Assembly (NCBI RefSeq): GCF_021404305.1
Contig: NZ_JABFTX010000003.1
Span: 310,001-374,000, forward strand
Length of the DNA: 64,000 nucleotides
Source: Billgrantia ethanolica
Lineage (GTDB): Bacteria > Pseudomonadota > Gammaproteobacteria > Pseudomonadales > Halomonadaceae
Direction of reading: 5' to 3'
The position numbers and the translations under genes were made by a program. Of this stretch, positions 25,916-34,659 are shown piece after piece. The first letter of the stretch is position 1. Every line of letters begins with the position of its first letter. The notes beneath the pieces are model-generated. The model was not told the origin of the DNA. It did no database searches and saw only the letters and a program-made list of their open reading frames with translations.

Positions 25916-26980
25916 TTACTCGTTGGCTCTTCGGCGCAGCTCGGGCACGACCAGCACGGCCAGGGTCAGAGCGGTGATCGGCAGCACGAAATAGAGCATC
26001 AGGGCACTGAAACCGGCCAGCGCGTCGTGGTGGGTGGCGGCCAGTACCAGATAGGCGGTATAGGCCACGTAGTAACCCAGCAGCACGGCCCCTTCCCAGC
26101 GATCGATGGCGCTGGCGGTGAAGCAGATCGGCAGACAGGCGACGGCTACCGCGACCATCACCGGCAGGTCGAGGCTGAGCATGGCCTGGGTGACGGCGAT
26201 GCCGGCAGGGGCGATCAGGGCGGTGATGCCCAGCACGCCGAGCAGGTTGAAGATGTTGCTGCCCACCACGTTACCCACGGCGATGTCGCGCTGGCCGCGC
26301 AGGGCCGCAACGATCGAGGTCACGACCTCGGGCAGCGAAGTGCCTGCCGCCACCAGGGTCAGCCCGATCACCTGATCGCTGACCCCGAACCAGCCGGCCA
26401 TGGTCACGGCCGAGTCGACGAACAGGCGTGAGCCGGCCACCAGCATGGCAAGCCCACCGAGGACGTAGAGTGCGTCATGCCATCCGGGACGGGCCAGGGC
26501 TTCGCGGTCGGCTGCCGGCTCGTCGCTGGTCGCCTGGCGTTTCCCCTGCCAAAGCAGGATGACGGTGTAGACCACCAGGCCAAGGACCAGCAGCCCACCG
26601 TCGAGCCGGCCGACGCTGCCGTCCAGTGTCATCACCAGCACCACCAGGGAAAGCACGATCATCAGCGGAATATCCAGGCGGATCAGCTGCTGGGCCACCG
26701 CCAGCGGCACGATCAGCGCCGAGACGCCGAGGATGAACAGCACGTTGAAGATATTGCTGCCCACCACGTTGCCCATGGCGATGCCCGCCTGATCGTCCAG
26801 AGCGGCCTTGAGGCTGACCACGAGCTCCGGTGCGCTGGTGCCGAAAGCCACCACCGTGAGCCCGATCACCAGCGGCGGAATACCCAATCGCGCCGCCAGG
26901 CGCGATGCCCCTTGCACCAGACCCTCCGCCCCCACGATCAACAGCCCCAGGCCGAGGGCCAACAGCAGCAGCGTCACCAT
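25916..26980 (-). CDS. Sodium/calcium exchanger, YrbG-type
   Basis: 354-residue antiporter with about ten membrane helices in two inverted halves. Each half carries the alpha-repeat signature: GTSAPELVVSL with GNVVGSNIFNVLFILG in the first and GTSLPEVVTSI with GNVVGSNIFNLLGVLG in the second. These acidic residues form the cation-binding site of the family. AAGGAA precedes the ATG. It is a separate gene between the GST and nitrilase-family genes. Probable role is calcium export driven by sodium or proton entry. Confidence 0.92.
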   Translation of the reverse strand: MVTLLLLALGLGLLIVGAEGLVQGASRLAARLGIPPLVIGLTVVAFGTSAPELVVSLKAALDDQAGIAMGNVVGSNIFNVLFILGVSALIVPLAVAQQLIRLDIPLMIVLSLVVLVMTLDGSVGRLDGGLLVLGLVVYTVILLWQGKRQATSDEPAADREALARPGWHDALYVLGGLAMLVAGSRLFVDSAVTMAGWFGVSDQVIGLTLVAAGTSLPEVVTSIVAALRGQRDIAVGNVVGSNIFNLLGVLGITALIAPAGIAVTQAMLSLDLPVMVAVAVACLPICFTASAIDRWEGAVLLGYYVAYTAYLVLAATHHDALAGFSALMLYFVLPITALTLAVLVVPELRRRANE

Positions 26981-27043
26981 TCGGGAGTTCCTTGCCTTGA
27001 AAAGGGTGAGACACGAACGAGCCGCAGGGAGAGGCGGAAGCGT

Positions 27044-27787
27044 TCAGGCCGCCGGCGCCGCCAGGCTCAGCACGCGAGCGGTGAGCGTGGTGGTGTCGAG
27101 CATCAGCATGGCTTCCTGCTCGCCGTCCAGGCTGGCGACACGCTTGCCGCGGTCGATCCAGGCCGCCGAGCGGCCCCCGCCGGCATCGCCGTCGCAGGGT
27201 CCCACGCAGTTGGCCATCAGAATCGTCATGGCGTGAGAACGGGTGAAGGTGGCGTAGTAGGCATGCGCCTCGTCCATGCCCGGTGCGAGCTTGGCCACGC
27301 TGGCAAGGTAGACGTCCGCCCCCAGGCTGGCCGCCGTGGCGACATGGTCGGACTGCAGCGACTCGTAGCAGATTGCCAGGGCCAGACGGTGCTCGCGGGT
27401 TTCGATGAGCATCGGCTTCTCGCCGGAGGAGAAGTAGGGCAGTTCGTCGTCGTGGAGCCGCTGCTTGGCATAGGCCTGGCGCCCCGAATGGGGCTGAAAC
27501 ACCACCATGCCGATCTGCGGTTTTTGTGAGGTAACCAGCGGCAGGCCTACACCGATCACGATGCCATGGGTGTCGCTCAGGCGCTGGAACACGTCCAGCC
27601 GCGGGTCCTCCTGGTGGGTGGCCAGGCCCTTGGCCAACGTCGGCTCGTAGCCGGTCAGCGAGAGCTCGGGGAAGAAAATCAGCTCGGCATCGTGCGCTGC
27701 CGCCAGTTCGATGAACTCGGTGTGGCGTGCCACGTTCCCTTCGATATCGCCCGTTATCGAGGCGTACTGCACGGCACACAGCTTCAT
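27044..27787 (-). CDS. Nitrilase-family carbon-nitrogen hydrolase
   Basis: 247-residue amidase of the nitrilase superfamily. The catalytic triad is visible: Glu41 in FFPELSLTGYEP, Lys108 in YAKQRLHDDE and Cys140 in AICYESLQS. The start MKLCAVQYASITGD is typical. Its ATG overlaps the stop of the DMT transporter by 4 bp, so they are co-translated. The same frame stays open far upstream to 28708, but that extension only shadows the transporter gene. The amide substrate is unknown; it may process a compound moved by the neighbouring transporter. Confidence 0.9.
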   Translation of the reverse strand: MKLCAVQYASITGDIEGNVARHTEFIELAAAHDAELIFFPELSLTGYEPTLAKGLATHQEDPRLDVFQRLSDTHGIVIGVGLPLVTSQKPQIGMVVFQPHSGRQAYAKQRLHDDELPYFSSGEKPMLIETREHRLALAICYESLQSDHVATAASLGADVYLASVAKLAPGMDEAHAYYATFTRSHAMTILMANCVGPCDGDAGGGRSAAWIDRGKRVASLDGEQEAMLMLDTTTLTARVLSLAAPAA

Positions 27788-28743
27788 CGGCCCGCTCCCT
27801 CTCGCCTGGCTTTCCGGTAAGCGTAAGCCATTTTTCGAAACCACCACAACGGCCTGCCGTCGATAACCGCAAGCCCAAGCCCGATCAGCCCCATGCCGGC
27901 CAGATGGCGCCACTCCAGCCGCTCGTTCAATACGAAGATACCGAGCACGATGGCGCTGGCCGGAATCAGGAACGTGACCAGCAGCAGGTTGGTCGCCCCT
28001 GCGCTTGCCAGCAGGCGGAAATAGATCAGGTAGGCCAGCGTGGTGGAGAACAGCGCCAGGCCGAACACGGCTGCCCAGGTATCCAGCCCCGGCCAGGGCT
28101 GCTGCCAGAAGCGCTCCACCAGCAGCGCCAAAGGCAAGAGCACCAGCGCTGAAGCCGTGACCTGCCCGCAGGCGGCCACCAGGGGCGAGCAGCCCAGTGC
28201 ACCAAAGCGCCGCCCGAACACCCCGGCAAAGGCATAGGAGAGCGCACCGGCCAGCACCGCAAGCTGCGCCCATGAGTGTCGGGTGGCACCTTCGTGAACC
28301 TCGGCACCCAACATATACACCACGCCGGCAAAACCGATTGCCACGCCCGCAAGGCGCGCCGGGGTGAGAGGCTCGTCGCGGGTCAGGAAGTGTGCCACGA
28401 CGATGGTGAAGAAGGGTGTGGTGGCGTTGAGTATCGACGCCAGGCCGCTGGCGATATGCCCCTGACCCCAGGCAATTAGGCTGAAGGGAATCATGTTGTT
28501 GAGTAGGCCCATGCCGAAGAAGGCCATCCACAGCCCCGGGTCGCGCGGCATGCGCTGGCCCAGCAGCAGAATTAGTACATGCAACGCCAGCGCCGCCAGC
28601 CCCACGCGCAGCGCCACGATGGAGAGCGGCCCTAGCTCTACGACCGCCACTCCGACGAAAAAGAAGGAGCCGCCCCACAGCACCGACAAGGCCAGCAACA
28701 ACACCCACTGCGTGAGCCCCATGCTTCGTTCGATCGTCTTCAT
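27784..28743 (-). CDS. EamA-type DMT transporter
   Basis: 319-residue drug/metabolite transporter with ten membrane helices in two EamA repeats. Typical segments are ALSVLWGGSFFFVGVAV, ALRVGLAALALHVL, ASILNATTPFFTIVVAHF and FLIPASAIVLGIFVLNERL. It ends in a basic tail. It precedes the nitrilase-family gene and overlaps it by 4 bp. Substrate unknown; members export amino acids or metabolites. Confidence 0.88.
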   Translation of the reverse strand: MKTIERSMGLTQWVLLLALSVLWGGSFFFVGVAVVELGPLSIVALRVGLAALALHVLILLLGQRMPRDPGLWMAFFGMGLLNNMIPFSLIAWGQGHIASGLASILNATTPFFTIVVAHFLTRDEPLTPARLAGVAIGFAGVVYMLGAEVHEGATRHSWAQLAVLAGALSYAFAGVFGRRFGALGCSPLVAACGQVTASALVLLPLALLVERFWQQPWPGLDTWAAVFGLALFSTTLAYLIYFRLLASAGATNLLLVTFLIPASAIVLGIFVLNERLEWRHLAGMGLIGLGLAVIDGRPLWWFRKMAYAYRKARREGAGR

Positions 28744-28920
28744 CGCTGCACTCCGGTTGGTAATGAAGCCAACCTAGGGAAGCAAGGCGACGAGGGAACT
28801 CCGCTTCTTGCGCTGGAAGTGAAGTGGTCGAGTTGCTGGCGCAGCAGGGCTGCCTATCAGGCGTAGTGAATCTGACGTTCCAAGCGTTAGAATTTCCGAT
28901 AACCGACTAAGAGGTCGTTC

Positions 28921-29304
28921 ATGCTCGCACCTGCGCTTTCCATCGGCCGTACACCGCTGGTGGCCGTTTACGGCACGCTGAAGCGTGGGCAGCGCAACCA
29001 TTTCTGGCTGGAGAGCGCCGATTTCCTCGGTAGCGACCGACTGACCAGCGCGACACTCTACGATCTCGGCCCTTTCCCCGGCGCCAAGTCCGAGCCCTCT
29101 CGTGGAGTCGAAGTGGAGGTGTTTCGGGTCGATGCCGCGTTGCTCACCGAACTGGACAGGCTAGAGGACTTCCGCCCGCGCCAGCCCCATGCCGGGCTCT
29201 ATCATCGCGCCATCCACGCCACCACCTTCGGCCCTGCCTGGCTCTATCTCTACAACCCCGAGATTGCCGGCTGTAAAGCGATCCGGCAGGGTGGGTGGCC
29301 ATAA
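28921..29304 (+). CDS. Gamma-glutamylcyclotransferase-family protein
   Basis: 127-residue AIG2/GGCT-fold protein. The conserved loop is AVYGTLKRGQRNHFWL, and the acidic residue in LDRLEDFRP fits the catalytic glutamate of the family. The C-terminus (AWLYLYNP) is also typical. It may cleave gamma-glutamyl amino acids to 5-oxoproline; activity is not certain for all members. Its stop meets that of the convergent reductase gene inside a short palindrome. Confidence 0.86.
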   Translation: MLAPALSIGRTPLVAVYGTLKRGQRNHFWLESADFLGSDRLTSATLYDLGPFPGAKSEPSRGVEVEVFRVDAALLTELDRLEDFRPRQPHAGLYHRAIHATTFGPAWLYLYNPEIAGCKAIRQGGWP

Positions 29305-29305
29305 C

Positions 29306-29995
29306 TTAACGTAAGTTAACCTCACCTAGCCCTTCCCGCTGCATCTTCTCACGCCGTGCCACTTCTGCATCCGTGGGCGGATCCATGGCGAAGTCACCGG
29401 TTTGTACTGCGCCTTCGCGCTCATAATGGGCAATCACCAAGCCGTTGGGTGATACCCGCTGGGCGGCGAGCTTGAATGCCGCTGGGGCTGTGCCATCGTC
29501 GAACAGCTTCTTGCCTTTTCCGAGCACCACGGGGCAGAGGAACAACTTGAGTTCATCGACGAGATCGTTGGCAAGCAGGGTGTGTACCAGTTCGGTGCTG
29601 CCCTGGGTGATCAGCGCCGGTCCGTCCTCCTGCCTCAGTCTGGCAACATCGGTGGCTGCATCGCGCAGCGCCACCGAGTCTTTCCAGGTCAGCTCCAGGC
29701 CTTTTCGGGTCGCCACGTATTTCTTGATCGAGTTGAAGGTCTTGGCAAGGGAGTCGTCCGGCCCTTCCTCAGCATAGGGCCAGTGGGCGGCGAAGATGTC
29801 GTAGGTCTTGCGCCCGAGCAGCAGATCGAAGGGCTGACCGAACAGCTTGTCGATCTCCTCGCCGAATACTTCATCCACCAGTGGTGCCACCCAGCCGCCG
29901 TAGCGGAAACCGCCGGTCGGATCTTCCTGCGGCCCACCGGGAGCCTGCATGACACCGTCCAGGGAAACCATCGCGCCAACGATCACTTTACGCAT
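29306..29995 (-). CDS. Dihydrofolate-reductase-fold (RibD C-terminal type) protein
   Basis: 229-residue protein of the DHFR/RibD-C superfamily, the YyaP/YwjB-like group. Start MRKVIVGAMVSLDGVMQAPG is typical; other features are LLGRKTYDIFAAHWPYA, and the NADPH-fold segment LITQGSTELVHTLLANDLVDELKL (key motif GSTELVHTLL). The C-terminal ~30 residues extend beyond most relatives. The natural substrate is unknown; it is unlikely to be the housekeeping DHFR. Confidence 0.9.
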   Translation of the reverse strand: MRKVIVGAMVSLDGVMQAPGGPQEDPTGGFRYGGWVAPLVDEVFGEEIDKLFGQPFDLLLGRKTYDIFAAHWPYAEEGPDDSLAKTFNSIKKYVATRKGLELTWKDSVALRDAATDVARLRQEDGPALITQGSTELVHTLLANDLVDELKLFLCPVVLGKGKKLFDDGTAPAAFKLAAQRVSPNGLVIAHYEREGAVQTGDFAMDPPTDAEVARREKMQREGLGEVNLR

Positions 29996-30107
29996 GTGCT
30001 GATTCCTCGTGATTTGATTGTTCAGCCAGTATTCGAACGAGCTGCTCGGGAATCGACAGGCTGGAGATGAACGACGGTGACGGATGGCTGGGTGTCAGGT
30101 ACAGAGT

Positions 30108-30620
30108 TCAGCTCGTTGTGGGCTTGCGAGCCACCGACAGCGCAGGGGGATGTGCCAGCGTTTGGTAGACAACGCAGTACCGCTCCGTCAAACGCAGGAG
30201 AGTGTCGAGCTGCTCTTCCGTGGCATCGGTGTCGAGGGTGATTTGCAGCCGAATAGCCTGGAAGCCGACGGGAACTTCCTTTGACACGCCGAGGGTTCCG
30301 CGAAAATCGAGATCGCCTTCCGCCTGGAGCGAGGCATCCCGCAACTCGATGCCGAGCGAGGTGGCGACGGCGTTCAGCGTCACCCCGGCGCAGGCCACCA
30401 ACGCTTCCAGCAGCATGTCGCCGGAGCACGCACTCTGGCCGCTCCCGCCCGTGGCGGGATGCAGCCCGGCCTCGACGAGCGCTTTGCCGGTCTCGATTCG
30501 GCAGCTGACACCTTCACCGAGACCCCCTTGCGCGCGCAGAGTGATCAGAGCGTCATCCGGTGCCTCGCGATAACGCTCTTTCAGAGGCGTCTGGACGGAC
30601 CGCAACTCTTCAGCCTTCAT
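30108..30620 (-). CDS. OsmC-family peroxide-detoxifying protein
   Basis: 170-residue OsmC/Ohr-fold protein. The two redox cysteines are visible as Cys77 in LEALVACAGVTLNA and Cys149 in LTERYCVVYQTL; an extra Cys65 lies in GQSACSGD. OsmC proteins reduce organic hydroperoxides. It is divergent from the dienelactone-hydrolase gene across 180 bp. Regulation is not visible; a catalytic role is likely given the intact pair. Confidence 0.9.
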   Translation of the reverse strand: MKAEELRSVQTPLKERYREAPDDALITLRAQGGLGEGVSCRIETGKALVEAGLHPATGGSGQSACSGDMLLEALVACAGVTLNAVATSLGIELRDASLQAEGDLDFRGTLGVSKEVPVGFQAIRLQITLDTDATEEQLDTLLRLTERYCVVYQTLAHPPALSVARKPTTS

Positions 30621-30800
30621 GACCCTCTCCTTATGCTTGTCATGGCCTCATGCTTGTTGTGGTGGCACGGCAGCCGTAGATGCCAGCTGTCTCAAACACC
30701 TCAATCAAAATAGGCTAAGGTACTCCAGCTGGCCAAAAGCGGATCCTTGCCACATTCGCCCTGACGACATCCATTCGCCATCGACAACCGGAGCTTGCTC

Positions 30801-31541
30801 ATGTCTCGCGCCATCGAAATCCCCGCCGCCGACGGCACCATCGATGCTCATGTGTTCACCCCGAGTAGCGCCGAAGGGCCACTGCCGGCCGTGGTGCTGT
30901 TCACCGACATCGGTGGCCTGCGCTCCTGCTATCACGAGAAGGCCCAGCAGGTGGCGGACAACGGCTACGCCGTGTTGATGCCCAACGTTTACTACCGCAG
31001 TGCGCGTGGCACCGTCGTACCGGAGGGCAAATCCTTCCGCGACCCGGACGTGCGCCCGACGCTGTTCGGCTATGCCGGCCAGCTCACACCCGAAGCACAG
31101 TCCCGCGACTTCGCCGCGCTGCTGAAATGCATCGATGACGAGCCCGAGTTCGCGAATGGCAAGATAGGCGTAGTCGGCTACTGTATGACAGGCGCCTTCG
31201 CACTACGCATGGCAGCCGAATATCCCGAGCGCGTCGCCGTCGCAGCCGGCTTTCACTCGGCCAACTTGGCCAAGGCTGACGACCCGAATAGCCTCGTGCA
31301 CGTGGTCGGCACCATTGAGGGGCGCGTCTATCTCGGCCACGCCGACAAGGACGAACTGCTACCCCCCGACCAGATCGCCCGCCTGGACGAAGCCCTGGCC
31401 AAGGCCGGCGTGCACTTCACCACCGAACTCTACAGAGGCGCAGCCCACGGCTTCACCGCCAAGGACGCCCCCAGCTACGACGCAACCGCCGATGCGCTGC
31501 ATCACAAGCGGCTGGCGATGTTGTTGGGAGAGGTGTTGTAG
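30801..31541 (+). CDS. Dienelactone hydrolase family protein
   Basis: 246-residue alpha/beta hydrolase. The catalytic triad of the family is Cys128 in VGYCMTGAFAL, an aspartate at 182 or 184 in GHADKDELL and His216 in GAAHGFTAKD. Start ATG at 30801; an upstream in-frame TTG at 30795 is possible. Dienelactone hydrolases open lactones in aromatic degradation, but many chromosomal members act on unknown esters. Divergent from osmC-like gene; a GC-rich hairpin follows. Confidence 0.9.
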   Translation: MSRAIEIPAADGTIDAHVFTPSSAEGPLPAVVLFTDIGGLRSCYHEKAQQVADNGYAVLMPNVYYRSARGTVVPEGKSFRDPDVRPTLFGYAGQLTPEAQSRDFAALLKCIDDEPEFANGKIGVVGYCMTGAFALRMAAEYPERVAVAAGFHSANLAKADDPNSLVHVVGTIEGRVYLGHADKDELLPPDQIARLDEALAKAGVHFTTELYRGAAHGFTAKDAPSYDATADALHHKRLAMLLGEVL

Positions 31542-31562
31542 CGGGGGCGGTTCGGTTTATTG

Positions 31563-31585
31563 GCGGCCCCGAGGGTTGGGGCCGC
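31563..31585. terminator. GC-rich hairpin between convergent genes
   Basis: Perfect 8-bp stem GCGGCCCC-gagggtt-GGGGCCGC, 20 bp after the hydrolase stop. No T tract immediately follows on the + strand, so its efficiency as a terminator is uncertain. Confidence 0.5.
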
Positions 31586-31686
31586 GGTGGGGTAGAACTA
31601 TTTTGTGTGTAGTGGGCGTGACTGGTGTTCTCAGCTTGTGTCTTGTTTGGCCAAACCCTGCCACCTTCTCCAAGCGGCTATCCTCT

Positions 31687-32703
31687 TCACCCCACCAACT
31701 CCACCTTACCCCAGTCCCCACCCACCGAATCGAGCAGTTGCTTCAACGCCGGGCTCTTGTAGGTGAAGTGTGGGTCGTCCCAGCGTTGGCGTACGCTTCG
31801 GTGCACGCAGGGCTCCAGCGTGCGTTGTTGTGAGCGGCGCATCACGCGGTAGAACCCTTTGTATTCGTTGTGCTGAATGCCGGTATGGCGCGGGTTGAGG
31901 GCGCTGTGGAAATGTGGTTCGAGGGCGAGCCCGCAGCTTTCGGCTTCACTGGCCATCCACTGCCCGGCGAAGTCGCCGAGTTCGCGCTTCTCGTAGCCGC
32001 CGCCGATATCGGTGTGCACGCCGGCGAACCACACCTGCTTCAGGTCGATGCCTGGCTTGGGCGTCCACAGGGTGGGCTCGAAGTCCTGGCGGTTTTCGTC
32101 GATGGAAACGGCGTGGCGGGCGTGGCGAATGATGCTGCTGGGGGCGGTGTCGTGGAACAGGTAGCGGGAGGTGCCCAAGGTGCCGAGGAACGGGGCGGGT
32201 ATGCCCAGCGAGCCAACGGTGTCCCACACGCCGATGAATTCGATCTCGGTCTTGTCCGCTACAGCATGCTTGCGGCGAAAGTCCGTGGCCTTGCGCTCGG
32301 CGGGGGCTGAGCTCTTGGGGCGTTGACGATAGAGCTCGTAGGCCTCGTTCACTCTCTCGGCGCACTCGCGCCGGAGCAGGCCGCAGTTGCGGATCAACCC
32401 CGCCAGGGAGCGAACGGTGTAGGCGCCGCGGCTGAAGCCGAACAGGAAGAGCTGATCGCCGGGCTCGTAGTTGTGCACGACGAAGCGATAGCAATCCATG
32501 ATGTTCTTGTCGATGCCGGCACCGGTGGCGCCACCGCGAATGCGGTCGCCTTCGGTGCCCACCCCCTGGTCGTAATAGACGATCTGCTTGGTGCCGGCCT
32601 GACAATCAGGAGCGACGCCGCGTGCCAGACGCAGTACGTGTGTGGGGTTATCGCTTTCGGGACATTGCCAGGTGCCATCGGCGCAGACGACGATGCGCTT
32701 CAT
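31687..32703 (-). CDS. DUF2235 (Tle1-like) alpha/beta hydrolase
   Basis: 338-residue DUF2235 protein. The N-terminus MKRIVVCADGTWQ is the family's first strand (Asp9-Gly10-Thr11) and the nucleophile elbow is GFSRGAYT (Ser91). Further conserved elements are VWDTVGSLGIP and FAGVHTDIGGGY. The family includes type VI secretion phospholipase effectors of the Tle1 class, but there are no vgrG, PAAR or immunity genes nearby, so this copy is probably a stand-alone cytoplasmic hydrolase. No signal peptide. Convergent with the dienelactone hydrolase gene. Confidence 0.88.
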   Translation of the reverse strand: MKRIVVCADGTWQCPESDNPTHVLRLARGVAPDCQAGTKQIVYYDQGVGTEGDRIRGGATGAGIDKNIMDCYRFVVHNYEPGDQLFLFGFSRGAYTVRSLAGLIRNCGLLRRECAERVNEAYELYRQRPKSSAPAERKATDFRRKHAVADKTEIEFIGVWDTVGSLGIPAPFLGTLGTSRYLFHDTAPSSIIRHARHAVSIDENRQDFEPTLWTPKPGIDLKQVWFAGVHTDIGGGYEKRELGDFAGQWMASEAESCGLALEPHFHSALNPRHTGIQHNEYKGFYRVMRRSQQRTLEPCVHRSVRQRWDDPHFTYKSPALKQLLDSVGGDWGKVELVG

Positions 32704-32898
32704 CTCGCTCCCTCCCTGCGTGTCTCTTACAAACGTAAACCCGATGTTTCAGCCTCGCTACGCGAATTGACCGAAAGCCGACATGTGTCTTAGGAATTGA
32801 CGTCATGGCTTACGCAGGTGTGGCAGAAGGCTTACAACCAAGGGTGGAGATTTAGTGCTGTAGGGCGGCAGTTTCTCGTCATAAGACTCACTCGTTGG

Positions 32899-32930
32899 CA
32901 GCCCACCGCCGTTGCCGGGGCGGTGGGCTG
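32899..32930 (-). terminator. Hairpin downstream of ridA
   Basis: Perfect 12-bp stem CAGCCCACCGCC / GGCGGTGGGCTG with an 8-base loop, 17 bp beyond the end of the ridA-like gene. No obvious U tract on the - strand, so it may be a weak terminator or 3' stabiliser. Confidence 0.55.
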
Positions 32931-32946
32931 TCGGGTGGTGCCGTGG

Positions 32947-33348
32947 TTATGCGGCCGTCTGCGGGAGTCGGGCGATCACCTTGATTTCGAAGTCGAAGCC
33001 CGCCAGCCAGTTGACGCCAACGGCGGTCCAGTTGGGGTAGGGCGGTTCGCCGATTGCCTTGGTGCGAACCCTGTCGATCGCTTCCCACTGGGCGGCGGGA
33101 TCGGTGTGGAAGGTGGTGACGTCGACGATATCGTCGAAGGTGCAACCGGCGGCATCGAGAACGGCCGAGAGGTTGTCGAAGGCGAGCTGAACCTGGTTTT
33201 CGAAATCCGGCTCGGGGGAGCCATCCTCGCGGCTGCCGACCTGGCCCGAGACAAACAGGAAGTCGCCCGAACGGATTGCCGCCGAGTAGCGGTTGATCTC
33301 GTAGAGTGCCTGCCTACCGGCAGGGAAGACTGCATCGCGTTTGGCCAT
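32947..33348 (-). CDS. RidA-family protein (copy 1)
   Basis: 133-residue RidA/YjgF-family protein, which deaminates reactive enamine/imine intermediates. The pattern DFLFVSGQVG near residues 29-38, the NQVQLAFDNLSAVLDAAGCT helix and TTFHTDPA are typical. It is divergent from a TetR gene; three palindromic operators fill the gap, so expression is probably repressed by that TetR. A second RidA-like gene lies at 54410. Substrate unknown; several RidA members are controlled by local TetR regulators. Confidence 0.92.
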   Translation of the reverse strand: MAKRDAVFPAGRQALYEINRYSAAIRSGDFLFVSGQVGSREDGSPEPDFENQVQLAFDNLSAVLDAAGCTFDDIVDVTTFHTDPAAQWEAIDRVRTKAIGEPPYPNWTAVGVNWLAGFDFEIKVIARLPQTAA

Positions 33349-33421
33349 CGTTCTACTCCGGTTCTGAATCCGGTGATTGGTGTTGCCAAGCCGGGTTTTC
33401 CTTTACCCGGCCGGCATTGAT

Positions 33422-33490
33422 ATACGGCCCGTATGTGAATTATGCTGGCCGCATACGCAGCGTATGTCAATACACATACGCTGCGTATGT
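33422..33490. promoter_or_regulatory. Triple palindromic operator between ridA and tetR
   Basis: Three related palindromes: ATACGG-C-CCGTAT at 33422-33434, CATACGC-A-GCGTATG at 33452-33466 and ACATACGC-T-GCGTATGT at 33474-33490. All share the core ATACGs-n-sCGTAT. Centres are 31 and 23 bp apart. They lie between the ridA start (33348) and the tetR GTG (33520). Confidence 0.85.
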
Positions 33491-33519
33491 GAAATTTTGA
33501 GATTGCGTGAGGAGAGGGC

Positions 33520-34113
33520 GTGGCGACGAAACGTGCGCAGAAGATGGAGGAAACCCGGGCCAAGCTCATTCGAGCCGCCCGTGAGGCCTTCGCGACCAAG
33601 GGCTATGCAGCGGCCTCGATGGATGAGCTGACCGCCGAAGCCGGGCTGACCCGGGGGGCGCTCTATCACAACTTCGGCGGCAAGCAGGGGCTGATGCAGG
33701 CGGTGGTCGATCAGATCGACCAGGAAATGGTAGAGCGCATGCTTGCCGCTCAGGCCCGCGCGGCAAGCCGCTGGGAGGGGTTGCTCGAAGAGGGCGTGGC
33801 CTATATCGAGATGGCGCTGGAGCCGGAAGTCCAGCGCATCATGCTGCTGGATGGCCCGGCGGTGCTTGGCGATCCCTCGCAGTGGCCCAATCAGAACGCC
33901 TGCCTGCTACGTACCACGCAGACCATTCAGGCGCTGATCGATGAAGGCACGGTCAAGCCGGTGGATGCGGAAGCCGCCGCGCGCCTGATCAATGGCGCGG
34001 CACTCAATGCCGCCCTGTGGATCGCCGCCGCCGAGGAGCCGCACGCCGTGCTGCCGAAAGCCGTGGAGGCGTTCCGCCAGCTCGCGACGGGCTTGCTGAA
34101 AGCCGAGGGGTGA
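33520..34113 (+). CDS. TetR-family repressor
   Basis: 197-residue TetR regulator with GTG start. The HTH (residues ~12-60) reads REAFATKGYAAASMDEL and TRGALYHNFGGKQGLMQAV. The C-terminal ligand domain is unique but typical in length. Three palindromes with a common core lie directly upstream, and the divergent gene is ridA-like, so it probably represses both. The ligand may be a substrate or product related to RidA chemistry. Confidence 0.92.
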   Translation: MATKRAQKMEETRAKLIRAAREAFATKGYAAASMDELTAEAGLTRGALYHNFGGKQGLMQAVVDQIDQEMVERMLAAQARAASRWEGLLEEGVAYIEMALEPEVQRIMLLDGPAVLGDPSQWPNQNACLLRTTQTIQALIDEGTVKPVDAEAAARLINGAALNAALWIAAAEEPHAVLPKAVEAFRQLATGLLKAEG

Positions 34114-34161
34114 GTCCGCTGGGCGAGTCGGACAGGTCGTTGCCTGGCTGGAACCGTTCAC

Positions 34162-34512
34162 CTACTCGTGCTGCAAGACATTGATGAGCTTGCCGAAGGG
34201 GTCGCGAACGTAGAACCGTCGCACGCCCCAGGGCTCGCTGACGGGACCGTACTCGATGGGCACGCTCGCTTTCTCGAAGCGGGCCAGCGCTGCTTCGATA
34301 TCGTCGACTTCGATGGAGAGATCGGGCACGGGCGTGCCGGAGCCGCCTTCGGTACCGAAGCTCACCTGAATGGTCATCTTGGCGTCCGCGCCGTAGGTGC
34401 GAAACCAGCCGTGGTCCATCAGCAGGTCGAGACCCAGGATCTCTCCGTAGAAGGCTTCCGCCTTGGCGAGATCCGAGGCCGCTGTGTTGGCCATGATGCG
34501 TTTGACTTTCAT
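34162..34512 (-). CDS. VOC-family protein (glyoxalase fold)
   Basis: 116-residue vicinal-oxygen-chelate protein: VKRIMANTAASDLAKAEAFY at the start, the LGLDLLMDHGWFRTY strand and GVRRFYVRDPFGKLINVLQH at the end with the usual metal-site Glu position replaced by Gln-His. Start ATG at 34512 with GAGG upstream; the frame is open to 34578. The substrate is unknown; VOC proteins include glyoxalases, dioxygenases and drug-binding resistance proteins. It is divergent from the PhzF gene. Confidence 0.85.
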   Translation of the reverse strand: MKVKRIMANTAASDLAKAEAFYGEILGLDLLMDHGWFRTYGADAKMTIQVSFGTEGGSGTPVPDLSIEVDDIEAALARFEKASVPIEYGPVSEPWGVRRFYVRDPFGKLINVLQHE

Positions 34513-34659
34513 GTAGTGCCTCGGAGTTGGCTTGTCGTTGTTTTCATAAGGTTGTGCCGCCTGTGAATGCTTAAACATAGCTACTTCACTATTGTCCTTC
34601 CTGTTCTATTCTTTTCTTCTCCCACCGTTCTGTTCTTGTCCCGATCCGAGGAGCTTTCC

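Noticed and set aside
27788..28708. N-terminal extension of the nitrilase-family frame
   Set aside because: It lies in the transporter gene in another frame; the nitrilase start motif MKLCAVQYA fits 27787.
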